Shown here one piece after another: positions 55,287 through 63,850 of a stretch of 64,000 bases of DNA. The notes below the pieces were generated by a model. The model was not told where the DNA came from. It was given only the letters and a program-made list of their open reading frames with translations, and did no database searches. The position numbers were made by a program, and so were the translations under genes. The stretch comes from Thermodesulfobacteriota bacterium (GTDB lineage Bacteria > Desulfobacterota > Desulfobacteria > Desulfobacterales > JAUWMJ01), in NCBI GenBank assembly GCA_034189135.1, contig JAXHVO010000049.1:1-64000 (forward strand), in the 5' to 3' direction. Position 1 is the first letter of the stretch. Each line of letters opens with the position of its first letter.

Positions 55287-55655
55287 ATGAAGAGGCTTAA
55301 AATTGTCTCCCCCATTTCAACAAAAAATTCTGACAGCATTGAATTAATTACCATGTCACTTCAAAACCTTGATCATGATCTTTATTTTTTTTTAGATACA
55401 AATGAATTGTTTGCCATGAATAAAAAAGATGTTGATATCATTTTGCTTGAACCTGATATGCATTCATGGCAGTGGCTGAATATATCCATTAAGGCGAATC
55501 AAATCCTTCCTGGAATTCCGCTGGTACTTTTTTCACTCGAAGCAAATGCTGAAAATGGTTTCTTTCGCCTATCCGACGATGCGCATGTTTTTCTGGCTGA
55601 TAATGTTAAATCTCTGATGGAGAATTTAGACTATATCGTAAAAACAAAAAAATAA
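55287..55655 (+). CDS. Degenerate receiver-like protein
   Basis: 122 residues with the strand pattern of a receiver (RLKIVSPIS, VDIILLEPDMHSW, GIPLVLFSLEA, DAHVFLADNVKSLMENL). The acidic pair at the first strand is missing, and the phospho-Asp position is Glu55 (LLEPD). So it cannot be phosphorylated normally and may mimic the active state or act as a docking partner. It ends the signalling cassette. Confidence 0.62.
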   Translation: MKRLKIVSPISTKNSDSIELITMSLQNLDHDLYFFLDTNELFAMNKKDVDIILLEPDMHSWQWLNISIKANQILPGIPLVLFSLEANAENGFFRLSDDAHVFLADNVKSLMENLDYIVKTKK

Positions 55656-55925
55656 TTTCAAAAGAGAGTCCGTGTCAACAAACCGTACATAAAAAACTCT
55701 AAAATAAAACATCCGCGCCAAATAAACGTTTTGATCTCTAACAAACTGTTTTTCCTTATTAAAGTGATAAATCGTTACTTATTTCATATCACTCCTTAAT
55801 CGTTCTTTATTTATTTTATCTTCTGATTTTTATCGTAAAAAACCCTTGAATGATTTTTATGATTGTGCTACGCATGCCTGCATAATGACTCTTTTGTTTT
55901 CCCAATAATCAAAACTTGATGGTAC

Positions 55926-55945
55926 TGTAAAAATTGTTTTTTACA
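55926..55945. promoter_or_regulatory. Palindromic operator candidate upstream of rnf
   Basis: TGTAAAAA, 4 bases, TTTTTACA: a perfect 8-bp palindrome with the TGT...ACA ends common to CRP/FNR- and Rex-type sites. It lies 122 bases upstream of the cytochrome ATG. The binding protein is not known. Confidence 0.5.
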
Positions 55946-55961
55946 AAAGAGCTCGCTTAAA

Positions 55962-56003
55962 TTACAGAGATTATTCTGTTATACTAGTTGGTTATCTCTG
56001 TAA
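55962..56003. promoter_or_regulatory. Inverted repeat around a possible -10 box
   Basis: TTACAGAGAT at 55962-55971 and ATCTCTGTAA at 55994-56003 are perfect complements with a 22-base interval. A TATACT at 55980-55985 lies between them; no strong -35 box precedes it. A dimeric regulator on these arms would cover the promoter. A 5'-leader stem is the alternative. Confidence 0.5.
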
Positions 56004-56066
56004 GCCCCTCCTTCTGTAATAAATTTAACTTTTTACAAATTCACCCATCTTGAAAGGAAGCGATAT

Positions 56067-56507
56067 ATGACTTCAAAAAAAGAACTGCGGGTGGCATATA
56101 CCCTGGCAATTATTTTATTTGCTGTGGGTGTTTTAAGCTATGCCATTTCCGCCTTTTCCGCCAAAACACCGGACAGCCCGATGAGATTAATGTTCAAAGG
56201 TGTGGCGGGAAAAGTTTTATTCGACCACAAAACACATACGGAAGATGCAGGATATGGCATTTCCTGCAACCAATGCCATCACCATCCCGAAGAAGATGAA
56301 GCTGCACTTCGTGCATGTGGGGACTGTCATCTTTTTTCAGAAAAAGAAGCTTCTCCTGCCAAGGCATGTGCTGAATGCCATGAGGCCGACGAAATTGAAG
56401 ACTCGGAGGTCCAAAAAAGAGTAGATGCCTTTCATTCGCAGTGCATTAACTGTCACAAAGAAAATGAAGCCGGCCCTGAAAAATGTGCATCGTGCCATGT
56501 CATGTAA
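56067..56507 (+). CDS. Rnf-associated multihaem cytochrome c (c3-like)
   Basis: 146 residues. An N-terminal hydrophobic segment (about 9-30) exports or anchors the protein; the rest is periplasmic. Five haem-attachment motifs are visible: CNQCH, CGDCH, CAECH, CINCH and CASCH. FDHKTHTE before the first one is the typical cytochrome c3 axial His pattern. It is first in the operon with rnfCDGEAB, so it probably exchanges electrons between Rnf and the periplasmic cytochrome pool. AAAGGAAGCG precedes the ATG. Confidence 0.87.
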   Translation: MTSKKELRVAYTLAIILFAVGVLSYAISAFSAKTPDSPMRLMFKGVAGKVLFDHKTHTEDAGYGISCNQCHHHPEEDEAALRACGDCHLFSEKEASPAKACAECHEADEIEDSEVQKRVDAFHSQCINCHKENEAGPEKCASCHVM

Positions 56508-56589
56508 CCATGCAGTCTATCAATATTTTTCTTCGTATTCTTGTGCCTTTGTTGCGGGAAAAATAATACCATAAATAAAAGGTTCCACT

Positions 56590-57873
56590 ATGATAAAAAG
56601 ATCATTTTTCGCTTTAGCAACACCCCGTTTTGAATATCAAACTCTCTCGGATGAGTTACCTGAACCTGAAGAAATTTCCGGTTCGCAAAATGTTACCCTT
56701 TTATTACGCACTTTCCCGGAACAAAAGGATACAACTTTATCTGCCAAGGAAGGCGATAAAATTAGAACCGGGCAAAAACTGGTATTAAACCGGGATGATC
56801 ATTATGCAATCTCTTCCGTTACGGGGAATATATCCTCCATCTCTTCTTTTACCGGTGATTTTGGCGCTTATTACACTGCGGTCTCGATTGATGTTTCCGA
56901 CAATGAAGAGATAGACGAACAATTTGAAAAATATGCCAAAACACCCTCCCTTGATACAGTGAGGAATTTTCTTGCCTGTGTTCCGGGTAATCTGCCGGTA
57001 AACTCACTGATTAATCCCGAGAAACCGATCAAAACCATTGTTATTTCAGGGTGTGATGATGATCTTCTGGTTTATACCAACCAGTACATCGTCACAGCCG
57101 CCATTGACTCGATAAAATCCGGAATTGGCATATTAAAAAATCTAACCGGTGCAGATGAGGTCATCATCGTTTTGCCCCACGGTTTTAAGCATAAATTCGG
57201 TGATATTAACGCCCGAATCCATACTGTTGGTCCCTATTACCCTGCCGCATCTCCCCATTTGATTATGCGGAACATTCTGAGCCGGATCGTACCCGCAGGC
57301 AAACATTTTGAAGATTATGGCGTATGCTTTATAACACCGGAAGCTGCGGCTTCCGTGGGTCATGCCTTTACCAGCGGAAAAATACCCACTAAAAAAACAA
57401 TCACTGTGATCGATAAAAATGAAACCGTTAAGCTTGCAGTTGCAGACATCGGTACTCCCATCCGGGACATTCTAACCGCACTCGACATTACCCTTATTGA
57501 AAAAGACAGAATTGTTCTGGGTGGACCAATGACAGGTCACGCTGTATATTCAGATGAACATCCAATCATGCCGGATACCGATGCCATCATGATCCAGGGC
57601 TCAGAAAATATTTCACCGGTGTCCGATTACCCCTGTATAAACTGTGGGGACTGTATCAGGATTTGTCCTGCAAAAATACCGATTAACCTGCTGGTCCGCT
57701 TTCTTGAAGCAGGACAATATGAGGAGGCTGCGGACCATTATGACCTTTACTCCTGTATCGAATGTGGTCTTTGCAGCCTTGTCTGTGTATCCAAAATTCC
57801 CATTTTTCAATACATAAAGCTGGCAAAATATGAGCTAGGACGGATGAGTGAAGCGGAGGAGGTAGATGAGTAA
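56590..57873 (+). CDS. rnfC: Rnf complex subunit C
   Basis: 427 residues. Peripheral subunit of the Rnf ferredoxin:NAD+ oxidoreductase, which couples electron flow to Na+ or H+ transport. An N-terminal biotinyl/lipoyl-like region, an NADH/FMN-binding-type domain (about 130-300), and two 4Fe-4S motifs: CINCGDCIRICP near residue 351 and CIECGLCSLVC near residue 390. It overlaps rnfD by 8 bases. Confidence 0.92.
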   Translation: MIKRSFFALATPRFEYQTLSDELPEPEEISGSQNVTLLLRTFPEQKDTTLSAKEGDKIRTGQKLVLNRDDHYAISSVTGNISSISSFTGDFGAYYTAVSIDVSDNEEIDEQFEKYAKTPSLDTVRNFLACVPGNLPVNSLINPEKPIKTIVISGCDDDLLVYTNQYIVTAAIDSIKSGIGILKNLTGADEVIIVLPHGFKHKFGDINARIHTVGPYYPAASPHLIMRNILSRIVPAGKHFEDYGVCFITPEAAASVGHAFTSGKIPTKKTITVIDKNETVKLAVADIGTPIRDILTALDITLIEKDRIVLGGPMTGHAVYSDEHPIMPDTDAIMIQGSENISPVSDYPCINCGDCIRICPAKIPINLLVRFLEAGQYEEAADHYDLYSCIECGLCSLVCVSKIPIFQYIKLAKYELGRMSEAEEVDE

Positions 57874-58825
57874 TCAAAAAAAATTTATAGTATCCCATGC
57901 TCCTTTCTGGCATGACGGAAGCAATATCACCCAAAGAAGTTATCATATCATGATAGCGGCTTTGCCTGCAGTTTTATTTGGAATGTTTCAATACGGACTT
58001 CCTGCTGTGGCGGTCGTATCTTTTTCCGTCTCCTGTGCAATTTTCTGGGAACTTGCCATGAATTTTGCGACCAAACGCTCCGTAACCATAGGAGATGGTA
58101 ATGCTGCTCTCATCGGTCTAATGTTTGCCATGCTCGTTCCGGCCACTTTTCCCTGGTGGGCGGTACTGACAGGTACTTTTGTTGCGGTGATTATCGGCAA
58201 ACAGATTTTCGGCGGAATCGGAAGCAATGCGTTTAATCCGGTGGTTCTCGCCATTGCCATTTTAATGGTATCATGGAAAGACCTTTTTGATTTTGATGAA
58301 GCCCTGTTAAATTATGATCTTGGGTTTACCATGCTCTATCCCATCGCCGCACTTAAGCATTTCGGCACGACCTCAATAGAATCCTTTACTGCAGGTAATC
58401 TATTACTGGGAAAACACACCGGGGGCATCGGCGCCACATTCGGCTTGGGCCTGATTATTGGCGGAATTTATCTTATCATCAGGGGATTTATCCGTTGGGA
58501 AATCTGTATGACTTTTCTGCTTGCCGTTTTCGCAACCGCGCTGATTTTTAATTTGTATGACGGTGTCCGTTTTGCAGGGCCTGTATTTCATATCCTTACC
58601 GGGTATACCCTGGTCGGCGCTTTTTTCCTGGCCACAGAGGATTCTTCATCACCGGTGAACTTTATTCCCATGCTTATGTTTGGTGCCGGTGCAGGGGCAT
58701 TGACTGTACTGATAAGAAATATCGGTGCCCATGTGGATGGAGTTATTTATGCAATTCTGGTTATGAATCTTGTAAACCCGCTTCTGGACAAGATCCGGCC
58801 AAAAGCAATTGGAAAGGTTGGTTAA
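57866..58825 (+). CDS. rnfD: Rnf complex subunit D
   Basis: 319 residues with eight to ten membrane helices, the RnfD/NqrB family. Carries covalent FMN in known systems and takes part in ion transport. NITQRSYHIMIAALPAVLFG near residue 18 and GSNAFNPVVLAIAIL near residue 112 are typical. I could not place the flavinylated Thr with certainty. It starts inside rnfC and ends one base before rnfG. Confidence 0.92.
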   Translation: MSNQKKFIVSHAPFWHDGSNITQRSYHIMIAALPAVLFGMFQYGLPAVAVVSFSVSCAIFWELAMNFATKRSVTIGDGNAALIGLMFAMLVPATFPWWAVLTGTFVAVIIGKQIFGGIGSNAFNPVVLAIAILMVSWKDLFDFDEALLNYDLGFTMLYPIAALKHFGTTSIESFTAGNLLLGKHTGGIGATFGLGLIIGGIYLIIRGFIRWEICMTFLLAVFATALIFNLYDGVRFAGPVFHILTGYTLVGAFFLATEDSSSPVNFIPMLMFGAGAGALTVLIRNIGAHVDGVIYAILVMNLVNPLLDKIRPKAIGKVG

Positions 58826-58826
58826 G

Positions 58827-59420
58827 ATGCGTGAAATGATTAAAATGGTGGTCGTTCTGACACTTTTATGCACCTTTTCAGGGGGGCTCCTTGCCGCCAT
58901 CCGTGGCGGAACAAAGGAAAGAATAGAATATCAGCAATTAAAATTCGTCAAAGGCCCTGCAATAAAAGCAATTTTGCAGGGTGCATCCAATGACCCCATC
59001 GTTGACCGTTTTAAATTAATGGATGGAAAAATTGAAAGGAGTTTTTTCGTCGGTGTATTTGACGGCAAGGCTTCTTCGGTCGCTTTTGAAAGCTTTGGCA
59101 AGGGATTCGGCGGGGACATCGGTCTCATGGTCGCAGTCAATCTTGATGATGATAATATTATAGGTGTCGGTGTGACCACGCACAGCGAAACTCCGGGTGT
59201 CGGCTCCAGGGCAAAAACAGACCCCGGTTTTGCCGCTCAGTTTAAAGGCTTGTCCATAAAAGATACATTCAAGGTCAAAACAGACGGCGGACAGGTGGAT
59301 GCCATCTCAGGGGCCACCGTCACTTCTCGGGGAGTCAGTATTGCAGCAACAGAAGCCGGGAAGATTTATCAAAAGCTAAAACCTCAAATTGCGAAAAAAT
59401 TAGAAGCATTTGCTAACTAG
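58827..59420 (+). CDS. rnfG: Rnf complex subunit G
   Basis: 197 residues. One N-terminal membrane helix (about 5-25) and a periplasmic FMN-binding domain with the flavinylation motif SGATVTS at 161-167. The start is ATG 58827, one base after the rnfD stop; an in-frame start at 58809 inside rnfD is less likely. It passes electrons across the membrane with RnfD. Confidence 0.92.
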   Translation: MREMIKMVVVLTLLCTFSGGLLAAIRGGTKERIEYQQLKFVKGPAIKAILQGASNDPIVDRFKLMDGKIERSFFVGVFDGKASSVAFESFGKGFGGDIGLMVAVNLDDDNIIGVGVTTHSETPGVGSRAKTDPGFAAQFKGLSIKDTFKVKTDGGQVDAISGATVTSRGVSIAATEAGKIYQKLKPQIAKKLEAFAN

Positions 59421-59434
59421 GAGAGGATAAAAAG

Positions 59435-60040
59435 ATGGCCAAAACTATAGTCCAGGAATTCACCAAGGGTCTTTGGGATGAAATACCACCCTTTCGACTT
59501 GTACTCGGTTTATGCCCTGTACTGGCGGTGACCAAGACAGTAGAAAACGGAATTGGCATGGGTATGGCAACCACTTTTGTCTTGGTATGTTCCAATATCC
59601 TTGTTTCATCTTTGCGTAAAGTCATTCCGCCAAAGGTAAGAATCGCCTGTTTTATTATCATTATTGCGACATTTGTTACGGTGGTGGAACTGGTGATGCA
59701 GGCATTCACTTATCCGCTTTTTCTAAAACTTGGAATTTTTATCCCTCTTATTGTGGTTAACTGTATTGTCCTTGGCCGTGCGGAAGCCTTTGCCTCTAAA
59801 AACGGTATTTTTGCCTCATTGGCGGACGGACTTGGAATTGGTATCGGATTTACACTTGCTCTCGGTTCTCTTGGAGCCATACGTGAACTTTTCGGAACCG
59901 GCATCCTGACTATATGGGAAAAACCGATACAGATTTTCGGGCCTTCCTTTCAACCCTTTACCTTTATGATTGAAGCTCCAGGGGCATTTGTCTGCCTGGG
60001 ACTTATGCTTTGTGTGATGAACATGGTGGGCTCCAAATAA
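59435..60040 (+). CDS. rnfE: Rnf complex subunit E
   Basis: 201 residues, six membrane helices. RnfE and RnfA are inverted-topology relatives that bind an iron-sulfur cluster within the membrane. KGLWDEIPPFRLVLGLCPVL near residue 11 carries the conserved Cys, and NCIVLGRAEAF near residue 109 the second. GGAGAGG lies upstream of the ATG. Confidence 0.93.
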   Translation: MAKTIVQEFTKGLWDEIPPFRLVLGLCPVLAVTKTVENGIGMGMATTFVLVCSNILVSSLRKVIPPKVRIACFIIIIATFVTVVELVMQAFTYPLFLKLGIFIPLIVVNCIVLGRAEAFASKNGIFASLADGLGIGIGFTLALGSLGAIRELFGTGILTIWEKPIQIFGPSFQPFTFMIEAPGAFVCLGLMLCVMNMVGSK

Positions 60041-60164
60041 GGCCACGAAGTTGGAAAGCTCGCAGGGCTGGTAACTAAAGAATCTCCAACCTGCTGGCTT
60101 TTCAAATTTTCTGCCTTTGCGGCAACATAAATTATGTACCGGTTTATCCGGGATGGGAGATAAA

Positions 60165-60740
60165 ATGGGTGACTACATCGTCCTTGCAATCAGCTGCATC
60201 CTTATAAATAATATCCTGCTGGCCCAGTACCTTGGCAACTGCCCTTTTTTGGGCACGTCAAAGAAAATGGAAACCGCTGTCGGCATGGCCATGGCCGTTG
60301 TATTTGTTCTGGTGATGGCAGGCGTTATTACCTGGATTTTTAACACCTATATACTGCAACAGTTTGGTCTCGAATATCTTCGCACACTCTCATTTATTCT
60401 GGTTATTGCATCGCTTGTTCAGTTTGTTGAAATGTTTTTGAAAAAGTCTATCCCTGCCCTCTATGCCGGACTGGGAATTTTTCTACCCCTTATTACCACG
60501 AACTGTGCCGTAATGGGCGTTTGCCTGATTAATGTCAACGAAGAATATACTTTTCTGCAGGCCCTGGTGACATCATTTAGCTATGCCGTTGGTTTTGGTC
60601 TTGCCCTCGTTCTTTTTGCAGGAGTGCGTGAACGCATCCTTCTCGCCAGGGTTCCAAAACCCCTCCAGGATACATCTATTGCACTGGTAACTGCAGGAAT
60701 ACTCTCTTTAACATTTTTTGCTTTTAAAGGGATGGTGTAG
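60165..60740 (+). CDS. rnfA: Rnf complex subunit A
   Basis: 191 residues, six membrane helices, the partner of RnfE. LINNILLAQYLGNCPFLG near residue 15 and TTNCAVMGVCLINV near residue 108 carry the conserved Cys ligands. I start at ATG 60165 with GGGAG upstream, because RnfA proteins begin directly with the first helix; a start at 60117 adds 16 unlikely residues. A 124-base gap separates it from rnfE. Confidence 0.93.
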   Translation: MGDYIVLAISCILINNILLAQYLGNCPFLGTSKKMETAVGMAMAVVFVLVMAGVITWIFNTYILQQFGLEYLRTLSFILVIASLVQFVEMFLKKSIPALYAGLGIFLPLITTNCAVMGVCLINVNEEYTFLQALVTSFSYAVGFGLALVLFAGVRERILLARVPKPLQDTSIALVTAGILSLTFFAFKGMV

Positions 60741-60749
60741 GAGGCAGCA

Positions 60750-62828
60750 ATGATAGAAGCCATTCTGGTCATGTTTGGTATAGGCGCAGCATGCGGACTC
60801 ACCCTTAGTGTTGCTTCTAAAGTATTTTATGTTTATGAAGATCCTCGTATTGCGGAGGTTGAATGGCATATGGCCGGAGCAAACTGCGGCGGATGTGGTT
60901 ATGCAGGTTGTTCCGCTGCAGCGGTTGCAGTTGTTGAAGGCAAGGCCCCACCCTCTGCCTGCGTGGTTGCCGGAATTGAATCCGCTGTTAATATTGCAGC
61001 CATAATGGGTGTTGACCCTGGCAGTGCCGAACCACTTATTTCTGAAAACTCTTGCCTTGGCGGAAACAGAGCGGATGATAAATACCACTATATGGGAATA
61101 AACAGCTGTCATGCGCTTGATGCTTTGTATGGTGGGAAAAGAGTGTGCAGTATCGGCTGCCTGGGGCTTGGAGACTGCATAAAGGCATGCAACTTTAACG
61201 CAATCAAGATGGGACCCAATGGTTATCCTGTGGTCGATGAAAGCAGGTGTGTCGGATGCGGTGCATGTGAAAAGGTTTGCCCTAAAAATATTCTTACCGT
61301 CAGAACCATGTCACAGCGGCTGTTGCATTTTAATGAAGAAGATGATGCCCTTGCGCCCTGTCAACAGACCTGCCCTGCTGAAATCGATATTCCGCTGTAT
61401 ATTTCACAGATCAGAGATGGCGATTACGCAGGGGCGGTTCATACCATTCGCGAACGAAATCCATTACTCCTGTCATGCGGCAGGGTCTGTCCGCATCCCT
61501 GTGAATCTTACTGCCGTCGGGGCATAGAAGACGAACCTGTTTCAATAAACCAATTAAAACGTTTTGTGGCGGACTGGGAGATGAATTCCGGGAAACGACT
61601 CCCGATTCCATGCGCACCTGATACGGGGAGACGTGTGGCCGTTGTGGGGGGAGGACCGGCAGGACTCAGCTGTGCATATTTTCTGCGCCGCCTGGGTCAC
61701 GACGTCACCATATATGAAGCCATGCCGGAAATGGGAGGAATTATTAGGTATGGAATACCTGAATATCGACTTCCCAAAAAGGTTCTGGCCTGGGAAATAG
61801 AAGGGATTTTGAACCTGGGTATTGAGCATCATACCAACATGCGGCTGGGTGTTGATTTTACTTTAGACTCACTAATCACTCAGGGATTCGATGCGATATT
61901 TCTGGGAGTCGGCGCCTGGAATGATTACAGTCTGAAAGTAGAGGGTGAAGACCTTAACGGCTGTTTTAAAGGGATAGACTTTCTGTCCAGGGTGGCCTCC
62001 GGTGAAAAAGTGCCCATTGGCCGAAGGGCTGCGGTGATCGGCGGAGGAAATTCAGCGATCGATTGTGTGCGAACCATAGTCCGCCTTGGCGCCGAAGAAG
62101 TATCTATTGTTTACCGCAGGACCCGAAAAGAGATGCCTGCAAACGAAGTCGAAATCGTTGCCGCCGAACACGAAGGAATAAAATTTCATTTTCTGGCCGC
62201 TCCTGTCCGTGTGGTGGGAGATGATAATGACCATGTGACTCATCTGGAATACCTGAAAATGGAACTTGGTGAACCGGATGCCAGCGGAAGACGCCGCCCT
62301 GTCCCCATTGAAGGATCCGAAACCCTGATGGAAATCGATATGCTTATCACAGCCATCGGCCAAACCCCTGATGTTTCCTTTACGGAAAAGGAAAGGCGTC
62401 TTAAGGATCTTGAAATTACCCGATGGAAAACCATCGACAACCATCCTGAAACATTGCAATCAAGCATTCCGTATATTTTTACCGCAGGCGATTCAGCAAC
62501 CGGACCGTCTCTGGTTGTCACCGCCATCGGAGGAGGAAGAAGGGCGGCTGCATCCATTCATCACTATCTTTCAGGAGAACCGGTTGAACCGCCCGAAAAA
62601 TCCTTGTTTCAAAAGCATATCCAAGAGTCGATTTTTGATTCAGTGGAAGGAATAACCAAAACACCCAGAGCCAAAATGCCCGAACTGGAAGTGGATGAAA
62701 GAATCAAATCTATGGATGAAGTTGACCTGGTTCTCGATGAAAAGGATGCGCTGAACGAATCCAAACGCTGCCTGTCCTGCTGCCGACTCTGTTACAACAG
62801 AGATAAGATGGCGATTAATTCGAATTAG
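60750..62828 (+). CDS. rnfB: RnfB fused to a GltD/NfnB-like NAD(P)H oxidoreductase
   Basis: 692 residues. Residues 1-195 are RnfB: membrane helix, the four-Cys cluster NCGGCGYAGC near residue 46, and two 4Fe-4S motifs (CLGLGDCIKAC and CVGCGACEKVCP). Residues 196-692 are a full GltD-type flavoprotein: the N-terminal cluster domain (CQQTCPAEIDIP, CGRVCPHPCESYC), the FAD site VAVVGGGPAGLSCAYFL, the NAD(P)H site AVIGGGNSAIDC, and TAGDSATGP near the C-terminus. A last CLSCCRLC motif may bind another cluster. A usual RnfB is about 200-330 residues. The chain would link ferredoxin, NAD(P)H and Rnf in one protein. Confidence 0.92.
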   Translation: MIEAILVMFGIGAACGLTLSVASKVFYVYEDPRIAEVEWHMAGANCGGCGYAGCSAAAVAVVEGKAPPSACVVAGIESAVNIAAIMGVDPGSAEPLISENSCLGGNRADDKYHYMGINSCHALDALYGGKRVCSIGCLGLGDCIKACNFNAIKMGPNGYPVVDESRCVGCGACEKVCPKNILTVRTMSQRLLHFNEEDDALAPCQQTCPAEIDIPLYISQIRDGDYAGAVHTIRERNPLLLSCGRVCPHPCESYCRRGIEDEPVSINQLKRFVADWEMNSGKRLPIPCAPDTGRRVAVVGGGPAGLSCAYFLRRLGHDVTIYEAMPEMGGIIRYGIPEYRLPKKVLAWEIEGILNLGIEHHTNMRLGVDFTLDSLITQGFDAIFLGVGAWNDYSLKVEGEDLNGCFKGIDFLSRVASGEKVPIGRRAAVIGGGNSAIDCVRTIVRLGAEEVSIVYRRTRKEMPANEVEIVAAEHEGIKFHFLAAPVRVVGDDNDHVTHLEYLKMELGEPDASGRRRPVPIEGSETLMEIDMLITAIGQTPDVSFTEKERRLKDLEITRWKTIDNHPETLQSSIPYIFTAGDSATGPSLVVTAIGGGRRAAASIHHYLSGEPVEPPEKSLFQKHIQESIFDSVEGITKTPRAKMPELEVDERIKSMDEVDLVLDEKDALNESKRCLSCCRLCYNRDKMAINSN

Positions 62829-62858
62829 CTCATAAGAAATAGCTGATAGCGTAAACGT

Positions 62859-63836
62859 TTACAGAGCGTTGAAATGAGAAATTGGCCCTTCATACCCCAA
62901 CGCCTTAATACACTCTTCCATATCTTGTGGAATCGGCGATTCAAAAGTCATTTTTTTTTGTAACGCCGGATGAAAAATTTTAAGACGCCATGCATGAAGC
63001 ATCTGCCTGGTGACTTTTTTTTTAAATCCAACATTCAAAAGACCGCTTCTCATCTTTCGCATACCATAGACCGGGTCGCCTATAACCGGATGGTTGATTG
63101 CAGCAAAATGCACGCGAATCTGGTGCGTCCTACCTGTCTTTAAGTTAACCTTAATGAAGGTTGCATTTTTAAACCTTTCACGAACCTCCCATAAAGTTTC
63201 GGCCTCCCTCCCCTTATTGCTCTTGGTGGACATTCGTTTTCGATGAACAGGATGTCGGCCTATGGGAAGATGAATTGAACCTGAACCAGATTTCATTTCA
63301 CCATGCACAAGGACAAGATATTCCTTTTTGATTGTTCTGGACTTGAACTGCAGGGAAAGATTTTCATGAATAGGGGAACTTTTAGCGACGACCAGCGTCC
63401 CAGATGTATCTTTGTCAAGCCGGTGTACAATTCCCGGCCTTATTTCTCCGCTGATCGTTCCGATATCAGGGCAATGATTGAGCAAAGCATTTACCAGGGT
63501 TCCTGAAAAATGGCCAGGGGCAGGATGAACCACCATCCCGGCCCTTTTGTTAATAACGATCAAATGCTCATCTTCATAAAGGATATCGATTTCAATGGAT
63601 TCGGGTGCAAATGTTGCAGGAATGGGCGCTGGAACTCTTATTTCTACTATCTCTCCGGCCTTTACCCTGTATCCGGGTTTTTTATTTTCACCCTGGACTT
63701 GAATGCGACCTTCAACAATCAACTTTGCGGCATAGGACCGCGAGCAATCCGAAATGACGGATGCCGCCACCACATCAAGGCGTTTTCCGGTATCTGATTC
63801 ATTGACAAAAACGGTCAAAGCACTCTGGTTGTGCAT
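62859..63836 (-). CDS. rluD: 23S rRNA pseudouridine synthase, RluD family
   Basis: 325 residues. An S4 RNA-binding domain (about 15-70) and the catalytic domain with Asp in GIVHRLDKDTSG near residue 132 and KTGRTHQIRVH near residue 235. It converts uridines in helix 69 of 23S rRNA. The gene faces the Rnf operon tail to tail, 30 bases apart. Its ATG has no strong ribosome binding site. Confidence 0.9.
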   Translation of the reverse strand: MHNQSALTVFVNESDTGKRLDVVAASVISDCSRSYAAKLIVEGRIQVQGENKKPGYRVKAGEIVEIRVPAPIPATFAPESIEIDILYEDEHLIVINKRAGMVVHPAPGHFSGTLVNALLNHCPDIGTISGEIRPGIVHRLDKDTSGTLVVAKSSPIHENLSLQFKSRTIKKEYLVLVHGEMKSGSGSIHLPIGRHPVHRKRMSTKSNKGREAETLWEVRERFKNATFIKVNLKTGRTHQIRVHFAAINHPVIGDPVYGMRKMRSGLLNVGFKKKVTRQMLHAWRLKIFHPALQKKMTFESPIPQDMEECIKALGYEGPISHFNAL

Positions 63837-63850
63837 GATTTTAGGAGGGA

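Larger units (their letters stand above)
55656..56066. other. Rnf operon control region, 411 bases
   Basis: The spacer before the Rnf-associated cytochrome gene. It carries two inverted repeats (separate entries) and is otherwise AT-rich, with no gene that I can support. Confidence 0.55.
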
